Shown here: positions 20,345-64,000 of the stretch, piece after piece
Layout of the letters: each line of letters opens with the position of its first letter
Position numbering within the stretch: the stretch's first letter is position 1
DNA from: Phoronis australis
Lineage: Eukaryota > Phoronida > Phoronidae
Direction: 5' to 3'
Assembly: GCA_002633005.1 (NCBI GenBank)
Contig: NMRA01000552.1
Span: 102,283 to 166,282, forward strand
DNA length: 64,000 bases
Position numbers and translations under genes: made by a program
The notes under the pieces: generated by a model
What the model was told of the DNA's origin: nothing
Database searches by the model: none
What the model saw: only the letters and a program-made list of their open reading frames with translations

Positions 20345-21250
20345 ACAATGGTTCTTGGTTTTAATAATTCTTACATCTATTTCATGTGTTAGGTTTCAAA
20401 TATCAAGCTGGACCAAGTTGAATTTTAAAATTAAAACACCTAGTTCGTTCGTCCAAAGCATAACCTGAAGAAATAACCCATCTCGTTTAAAAGCTCCATT
20501 TCAGTTTAATGGACAGAGCAAGCACAGTTATCATGTTACTTCAGTGGCCTCGTTATCCGAGGGGAAAGGTGCCTGTGCCTTCTAAAAGGGGAATTTTTTC
20601 GCCGAGTGAGGGTGAAATTCTACCTTCCGATCACCATCAATAGCACCCCGCCCTGTTGCAAGCTCTCATAGGCTCTGTCTCAAGTAGAATTTTGTGTTCT
20701 TACAAATTGTCGCCTGTGTGGTTACAGGTGATTTGTACTTCGAGGGGAAATTTTTAATCACTTTAGGGGCCTCGTGGGGGGATTTCGAGTGATTTTCAAT
20801 ATTATTGAGAGAGTAATAGGGCCGATATTCGGCCCCAAAATCGATGGTTTGAGGGCCCTGTTCTTTTCGGAAAGAAATGCATGTTTCAACCCGTAGTCAT
20901 GAAAACAGTCTGGTTGGCTGAAGATTCACCTTTCGTTGCTGTAATGCTCGGCAACCGAGATGAGACAAAATGTACTCAAACGTTCGAAAAATTTTATCAA
21001 TTTTACCCGGAAGTATTTTCCTACCTCGCGGCGTATGGCAACGACTCAGCAGTTCCGAATCTCAACGTCTGTAAGGATTGTAAAAAGACAATTGAATGCC
21101 CTGTATTTTTTCTATTGCCGTTCGAGCAACGCGGAACACAGCTGTGCCTATTGGCCATTTAATGGAGCAGCAGTAGTGAGCCTCGTTTTGGAGCGCGCCT
21201 CGTGTCTCCAGGCGTATACGTTGTAGTCTGTGCTGTGGGAACATAGTGCA
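20345..21250 (-). mobile_element. Long dispersed repeat with degenerate tRNA-like head, copy 1
   Basis: About 0.9 kb, matching 33610-34505 in the opposite orientation over its full length. Landmarks shared by both copies include GAGGGGAAAGGTGCCTGTG-like, CGCCGAGTG and AGCCTCGTTTTGGA blocks. The copy ends about 60 bp before the gene B start codon, so it probably contributes promoter or 5' UTR sequence. Confidence 0.7.
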
Positions 21251-21330
21251 GTCAACCTTTCAACGGAAAGTAGCAAGGGTCTACATAGCGGATTAACTAG
21301 AATTTGTTTATGCAGTTTGACTTGCTGAAC

Positions 21331-57482
<36,152 letters not shown>

Positions 57483-58184
57483 GTAATTATAGTATTTTTG
57501 ATGGGTTGATTATTTATCCTTGTGCACAACCGTATTTAAATTCGGCAACGAATTACAACAAATACCAGCATGTAAAACATATCACAAACTCAGTCTAACG
57601 AAGTTTGGAAACGGAGCATTGCAAACTATCATAGTTCTAACTAATGACAGACAAGCAACAGCCCACGCACATCCACAAAGCGAACACGTACGCGTCATCA
57701 ACTGGCATGCTTAGAATTGAGCTTTGAATAAAATGTAAGTTGACCACAACATCCCGGAATGACTTTACAAGAACATTACCCCCAAACCAACCTTCATTCC
57801 GAAGAGAATGCTGGGATTCTTCACTTCAACCACTATAAGTAAATCATCCGGAACACTCCTGGTATTTTAGTAAATTTCTGTTGGAACATACGGAACACCT
57901 CGGGTATTTTGGAAGCCTCAACTCATCCTTCAGAGCATTCGCAACACATCGGGAGGTTTTGTACTATCAAATTTCCCCTTGCGGGTGAATGTTATCTGCC
58001 CATGTGCGGACTTCAGTCATGAGGCCAGCCATTCTCCAGCTTTGAAGTAGCACGGCTTGTCTGACGACTACCTATTCTATTATGCGCATGGGTATACACA
58101 CAGTCAGAGGCTGATTTTGCAAGGATTGCGCAGATTAAAATGTGTTAGTTCAGACTTATAATTTCAATCGACTGTCTTAACTAC

Positions 58185-58256
58185 ACCCATGCAGAGCTTC
58201 TCACACAGACTCGTTCAGAGTTAGGCTGAAGTCGAATGGTAACTAACTGAAACAAT
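58185..58256 (+). repeat. Short direct repeat, left copy (partner 63873-63955)
   Basis: ATGCAGAGCT, CACA, then GAGTTAGGC..AA..TGAA and TAACTGAAA match the right copy. Together they bracket the gypsy fossil and may be LTR remnants. Confidence 0.45.
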
Positions 58257-58380
58257 ACATTCCTCCACTTTTTGGAAGACGGGTCCTTCAAAACAATGCA
58301 AAAACTGTGAACACGTTAATAGAGAAAAACATATAGTAGTGTGGTGGACAACGACCCAATACTTTTGTAGAATCGTCTTA

Positions 58381-58915
58381 CACAGTGAACAGTTTTGTGT
58401 TGTTGACTGCTGTAACCGTAAGGCCGTGGGCATTGTCTATGGTTTTTGGTAGTGACTCAAAAGGAGTACTGAGTTTATTCTGTTCCTTTTGCTTCACCAA
58501 CATGAATCCAGTGCGCTGACCGGCGTATGCGTTGGTTCGGGATTCGGCTGCTGTATCCTTCGCCATTGCAGAATCATCCGACTTCAGTGGAAAGAGTTCT
58601 GTTATCTTGGTCGTCTTAGCATTGTAGCTCATTAAAAGCTTGTATGTAGTTTTCAGCGAATTCTTACACCTTGTGTTTTGCATTTAAGTTTGGCCATAGA
58701 GGGATAGCCTGACAACGCTTAAATCCAAAATGTTGAGCCACGGAGTCCATATTGAAACTGTTGAACGGTGGCTCATTGACCGTCTTCAACTCGTAAGGTG
58801 TACCGTGTGCTACAAAAATGTTATCGAAGATCGGAATTTCTGTACTTGCTTCAGTACCTGTTTCGAAATCAATTTCAGGACACCTAGAATCTTCGTGAAT
58901 GACTGAAAATGTCAT
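58381..58915 (-). pseudogene. Ty3/gypsy integrase fragment
   Basis: Two adjacent frames carry the integrase core end (FVAHGTPYELKTVNEPPFNS, then FNMDSVAQHFGF, close to the family's HG.P....DNG.PF....F..F) and the C-terminal GPY/F-type tail (MLVKQKEQNKLSTPFESLP). The DNG triad Asp is replaced (VNEPPF), another sign of inactivity. Confidence 0.8.
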
Positions 58916-59874
58916 TTCACCTCTTGAGGACGGTACATGGAAATAGGGTGAACTCTTTTGTCAAGTCTTTTCAGGATTCTCGAACGGGTTAACTTTTGAA
59001 AATTGCGTGGGAACGTCTCATTCGAAACGTCTTTAGATTCCTTGGAGCAAGACACTGGATTCCATTTCCTACTTTTTCTTCGTGATTAAAAAATGACCTT
59101 CGTGATAAGCTGATAATCTGTGTGCGTGACTGTTCTGCAACGATTATTTGATTATTGAGGAACACGAAGCTTAACTCAGTGGAGACGTGTGCTTATGACC
59201 AACGAGAAATGACAGTTTTACACTCACCTAACTTCTCAGTACGAAGAGTGAACACAACTCGATGTCCTTCTGTGTTTCACTTTGAAACTCTTCTCACTTT
59301 GGTGCGTTGATACTGAATGCTGCACTTCTCAGTTTTTGGCAGGGTGAGTGTTGCTCTCGATACATCACACAGTGTAGTCGAACTGTTAAAGATGTAACTG
59401 CCATTTTTCAATTTTCATTGACGGTCTATTGTTGTCGTTGTTGAAAATTGGGACCAATGGCTGGTGGTCGGTTTCTATAGTAAACGAATTGTCGATGATG
59501 TATACATAAGACGTCTTTCAGCGAATCGCCAGGGCTTCTCCGTCTATTTGTGAATGGCGTGTTTCTGTACCCGCTGAACAGCTGCTAGTGCACATGATCG
59601 ATCCCTAAGCATCTGACTTCAGTCGCAGTATGAGCCCTGCATCAGTATGGTAGTGCACACATGCTCTATAGCGCACTTTTCAGATGCTCAATGACCTATT
59701 GTTCGATGTTGGTCCACTTCCACTCTTCACTTACTTGTGTCAGTTTGAGAAGGGGACTCTTCAGCTTTAAACCCTTTGCGATGCGCCTCCACCAGTAGGC
59801 CTAATGACAACACTTCCGACGACGATATAAGAGCAGCCACGTTCAGGATAACTGCATCACATTCTGGTTAATGT

Positions 59875-60110
59875 TTTAAGTATACATCATCCCATCTTGT
59901 CATAGAATGTGATTCGATGACAACTCTCTTCATCTAACTCCATCTGATGATAGCCTTCGTTTATCTTCAAAACGAATGAGCCACTAAAATTCACCGTGCT
60001 GTCGTCCACTTTTAGAACCTCTGTTACAAGACGTTTGAATTCCTTGTTTGGAGACCTTAAGTAGGATGTATAGCGAATAGGTTCAGAGGTGTGGGGCTTT
60101 GGTGCAACTA
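59875..60110 (-). pseudogene. Ty3/gypsy reverse transcriptase fragment
   Basis: Minus-strand reading FSGSFVLKINEGYHQMELDE, then ESCHRITFYDKMG, fits the RT block (FSKLDL..GYHQ..L...S...T.F.T..G). The LDL Asp of the active site is Asn here (LKIN). Confidence 0.65.
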
Positions 60111-62159
60111 CTGGGAACGTACACTAAGTTCTGTAGTATAGTCGGGATACCTATCATCGTCAGGCTCCAATGGTTGTCCGCCATCTTCTTTCGCGTGCAG
60201 CGCAGTCACGCGGGACTTAGCGTTCCAATCTGGAGTGCTCCTCTGCACGTTAGGTACTAACATATCGGGAGAAACGCGCATCGACGAACTGAGACGAAAA
60301 TCGGTGCATTTACCGACTGTTTTTTTTTGAAACCACTGAAAAACTTGTGGATTTTACTAATGCATTTTTTGTTCATTTTCAGAAGATATTTTTGAAATTA
60401 AATTTTCTTCAGACGGAAGAAAAAAAACCCAGGGATTGTTTATGCAATGTATCTATTTGTCCCAGGCACTAACCGACACCTGTTAGGCCAAAGGAAAAGC
60501 ACAGGTGACAAATGCAACACGCTGGGTGCTTAACAGTTTCGAATCACGCATTGGTCAGCAAAACATTGTCCACTCGCTCAACATTTATGTTGAAATTTTT
60601 GGTTCAGGCATTTTGTATTTATTTGACGAAAATTAAAAAACTTGAATTGATAGAGTGTGGCCACCAATAAAGTAAAACCTTTACTTTATTTCACTATATT
60701 GTATCACAACACAGCATGACATAATTAAAAATAAAAGAAGAGATTGAGCAATAAAATGCAAATGCAACTCGGGTATTTATTTATTTATTTATGAAGGTGA
60801 GAAAAAATCAAACAATATGATATTGGGTAATTTATTAGAATAACTGCATCGAGGTTCAATGATCAACTTCCGCCGACCAAGTCTCAAAGCATTACAGTTC
60901 TGTTTTGGCTGACAAGGTGTTAACAGAGCATGAAGAAAAACTGAAAAGAAAAAGAAAGACAGCAGAGATAAGTGGTGTTAAGTACAACAAGAGAAAAAAG
61001 TCAAATAAAGAGGTCCGCACGAATAGAAAATAAGTAATGTCTATCTGTAATAAAACAATAGTGATTTATTTTCCACAACTGAAATTCAGAACCTATTTTA
61101 ATCGATTTAGAAATCGATATCATACCAGTAACACAGCATATGACGACCATAGGAGTCATTATAGAATGGCTGCCGAAAAGCAATGTACAGTTGAAACAAC
61201 TCAGCATGAATATAAGAAAACTTTTGAATCAACGAATACTACATACTTGTGAGAGTTAAATCAAATCCTATTCAGAGCATAAGTTTGAAGTGGAATAATT
61301 GGGTGAGTACGACAACTATCCGGTTTTATGCTTAGGCGGACGACCATTGGGTTCCCGAGTGTAATTCCTCGATGATACCTGCCTTCTTAGAGCATTGTTC
61401 TTCGATCAACGCTTTATCCTCATACTTGAACAGCTTCTGATGTTTGTAAACCATTGTCAGTACGGTTTCGTCCTCGATTGGACAAACCTTTATCTGGCTA
61501 TGTTAGCCAAGGGCGTTGAATAGGTCACAATGTGCTTCGATGAGCTGTTTGGCCTCAGGATCAGTTTGCTAGGATACTTTAGGAGTGCTTATTCCGAGGG
61601 AGTGTTTCGGGAAAGTGACTTAAGACTTGAGACATGAATTTGTTCACACATTCAACATTACTATTTCTAAAAATAATTGAAATTCACTTGAGAAAAGAAT
61701 AAAGTAACTGAGAATATTTACTGAGTAATTTTCGACAAGTTATTTCCAGGCAGTGATAATTACATGACTAAACCTTTGTTTGGCAACTGTGAAGTGGGAA
61801 TTTAATACCAAAGTTCTGTCTTAGACCTTAAGTCACTCTTCATGAAACAGATCCTTACCGTTGATCGTATTTGTGGTTAAACTTAATAATGGTCTACACC
61901 TTGTGGCACCTTTGAAAATCAGTAGTTGTGCAGACATTGAATTTCCTTCCTCACGCGTTTTGTTGATGTTGGTTGCAACTTGATTCGCTCTCTGCTGTGA
62001 TTTTGCAGGCTATTGAACATTTCCTTATCCATGACGTCGCCAGGAGCGCATGAGCTCGCGTCCAATGTACCAAATATTCCTTTAACTTTAGTTTCACCAT
62101 TATCAGACTGACTTTTGCGATGATTCATATGACCCACTCGAAAGAAGTAATCAGAATCT

Positions 62160-62590
62160 TACACGCAATGTGTCTTTTGGTTGTGTGTTTTCTTGAGGCC
62201 ATCCTTGGGGCTTGCACTGGTTCTAAATAGAATAGTTGCGCTTGCCACATTTTGTACAGGCTTTCCTCCTAACGGGACAATTAGACTGCGTGTCACGTGC
62301 TGAAAGCCACAACGAGTGCAGTAGGTTAACTTACAACTTAAATGCGTCGACGACCATCTTTTCGTTTGTCCTCTGGATTTGTTTTCCAAGTTGGATTGTT
62401 TCGTAGCATGTATTCTGTTGACCTGTTCCTAAGCATCATGAGGTTTGCTGTGTTCCATCTCCATTGCTTGACGGTCGATGTCTATGTCTTCATTGTTGGC
62501 AATATGCTCCAGCAGCTTCACCAGCGACTAACTTTTCGTCATTGCATCATGCCGCAGTTTTCCGTCAGAAATGGAGTTTAGCAGTTGGCT
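62160..62590 (-). pseudogene. Ty3/gypsy gag 3' part with eroded zinc knuckles
   Basis: Minus-strand reading SLVKLLEHIANNEDIDIDRQ and VNRIHATKQS is followed by YCTRCGFQH and a PLGGKPVQNV segment, matching gag C..CG..H....C...GK.C..C. Several of the zinc-binding Cys residues are lost. Confidence 0.6.
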
Positions 62591-63872
62591 CCGAATTGCA
62601 TCATACTTTTTAATGTTCGTCTTACACGAGGGATGTTGAACAGATATTTTCGAGGTACCAGATGCGGCACGACTTTATACTTATTATGGTCAGCTGCTAA
62701 CTAGTATATTTTATCTTAAATACAGGGAACTGCCCGTTGTACGTGTATTATTATGACCGAATTTACTGTTGTTGTTTTGGTCCATGAACTGACCGTTTGA
62801 CCGGTGATGAGGGCCCTCTTGGAAAGCAGTGCTATCACTGAAGAGGTGACCCTCATTTTAAATAGCACAATAAACAAAATAAATAAATAAAGATGACCAC
62901 AGACCGGCACTGTTGACCTAAGTACTGTCTTCTTCCTATTTTGGTCGTCTTTTGGGACCGCGTGCTTATGTTTAAGCGAGTCTGCGATGGAGCGTGTACA
63001 AAGGTCACTAACCTATCTTGTGATTTGACGTGTGTTATTAATTGAAATAAAGCAATAAAATAAATCAAACAACACCAATAAATACCCCCATATATACCTC
63101 TTATTTTCAGTTGTGGCGTGGCCACCACTCTTGTCGCCTTTTTCTATCCATCTGCTTTAAATGAATGATTCATTTGACAAGACTTATTTAAATTCTCATC
63201 CTTAAAAAGCAAAATGTCGACGATAAGCCATATTCTTGTCAAACTCATCACGGGGGGCGTGGCCTTCTTCGGCACCTGTAGGAGCCTTCAATTGATACCG
63301 TCGATGGACACGCACTACTACTCATCGACCGTGTCATTGACTGTTAACCTGTATGGAAACAAAACATTTCAGTTCTGTTGACCACTTTCTCCACCCACGT
63401 CGTTATTCATCAGAATCCTCATTTGTAAATTTGGTCTGAATGTCTGAGTTTTATTCTGTCATTCCTGTCGCCAAATGGCAAATTTGTGATTGAGGATAAC
63501 AAAGGTTAAACAACCAGTTTTTTTCTTAACTGTTTATTTTATCTTAAAAATAATAGAAGAAATGATACAATTACTGCCTGCAAACAAATACAATGACAGT
63601 GAATGTAAAGGAGATCATTTCTGCGGTATAGCAGTATAACAACACAATACACAGGTCATTGAACGATCTAATTATAAATACACAAACACACGTAAACATA
63701 AAACACAGAAAGGCTATATCAATGAGAATGTTAAGTAATTAAAATATAAGTTTGGTGTTATAAATGAAAGTAGATACTATATCAATGAGCATGATATTCA
63801 GTTCTAGGTTAAGTTGTTGCGAACTATAAAGTCAGAGTTCGGAATACATACTAATGTTGTCAAAGGAACACA

Positions 63873-63955
63873 CATGCAGAGCTACCCACAATCTATACCA
63901 GACCTATGCGGAGTTAGGCGAAAATTGAACGATAGTTAGTATCTAATTGAAAAAA
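63873..63955 (+). repeat. Short direct repeat, right copy
   Basis: ATGCAGAGCTACCCACA, then GCGGAGTTAGGCGAAAATTG and TAATTGAAA. Same orientation as 58185-58256, 5.7 kb apart. Confidence 0.45.
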
Positions 63956-64000
63956 TGCACGCAGAAAATGTGTCAGAAATACAGTGACGGAATATGTCTA

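Larger units (their letters stand above)
7716..21309. other. Intergenic region between genes A and B, 13.6 kb
   Basis: No exon of a recognisable host gene on either strand. Listed separately here are repeats at 8.4, 9.1, 10.2, 11.0, 12.2, 12.9, 14.3, 15.5, 15.9, 16.5, 17.2, 19.1 and 20.3 kb. The longest open frames (for example 9209-9754 and 10648-11124) show no domain. About 18.2-20.3 kb is AT-rich and, apart from one palindrome, empty. Confidence 0.7.
58220..62720 (-). mobile_element. Degenerate Ty3/gypsy (Mag-like) LTR retrotransposon
   Basis: Minus-strand order gag, protease, RT, integrase is preserved but broken by stops and frameshifts. The gag end is at about 62.2-62.6 kb with a damaged zinc-knuckle pair, protease-like sequence at 61.9-62.15 kb, RT at about 59.9-60.1 kb and integrase at 58.38-58.92 kb. 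The element is inactive. Roughly 1.5 kb between protease and RT is unrecognised, possibly a nested insertion. Confidence 0.75.
57483..64000 (+). other. Gene B intron 18 (partial), at least 6.5 kb
   Basis: No TMD2 or linker exon was recognised. It is mostly occupied by a minus-strand Ty3/gypsy fossil. 60.3-61.9 kb is AT-rich and unrecognised, as is 62.9-63.85 kb. Confidence 0.6.

Noticed and set aside
21310-21330. Upstream in-frame ATG as the gene B start
   Set aside because: Poor context compared with the ATG at 21331 (A at -3, G at +4). Only seven extra residues; kept as an alternative.
57483-64000. Further gene B exons (linker, TMD2)
   Set aside because: No TMD2 consensus block was found in any frame. 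A short linker exon could be missed by eye.

Overview
The window is eukaryotic, most likely from a marine invertebrate animal. Coding sequence occurs only as short exons with GT/AG borders and kept reading phase. Introns reach 7 kb, base composition is AT-rich, and much of the non-coding DNA is decayed transposable elements and microsatellites. Nothing prokaryotic was seen. A phylum cannot be assigned; Mag-like Ty3/gypsy, Penelope-like and THAP-containing elements together would fit an echinoderm, hemichordate, cephalochordate or mollusc.

Two genes are supported, both on the + strand and both ABC transporters of subfamily C (MRP-like exporters). Gene A (1-7715) shows only its last five exons, which encode nucleotide-binding domain 2 and the stop codon; its 5' part lies upstream of the window. 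Gene B (21331-57482) shows its first 18 coding exon positions: start codon, TMD0, lasso linker L0, TMD1, NBD1 and the start of the linker to TMD2. Its 3' part lies beyond the window. The two are tandem paralogues about 13.6 kb apart. Splice phases agree at every junction, giving about 259 visible residues for A and about 876 for B.

The most notable point in gene B is exon 13. It is present twice, 248 bp apart (45579-45663 and 45827-45911). Both copies are 85 nt with identical splice phases, so using both would shift the frame. All five exon differences change an amino acid. This is the architecture of a mutually exclusive exon pair, or of one live exon and one decaying copy.

Intergenic DNA (7716-21309) and the large introns hold: a 5.4 kb inverted-repeat element with a THAP-like reading frame (38087-43535); a Penelope-like fragment with a GIY-YIG-type domain between inverted arms carrying tRNA-Ser-like sequence (47988-49116); a LINE reverse-transcriptase tail (49440-50000); a minus-strand Ty3/gypsy fossil (about 58220-62720); a roughly 600 bp LTR-like unit with heat-shock elements beside a TATA box (23037-23635); a diverged tandem array rich in AGGTCA/GGGTCA hexamers (52560-55720); several MITEs; and dispersed repeats in two to four copies. 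No tRNA, rRNA or CRISPR gene is supported.
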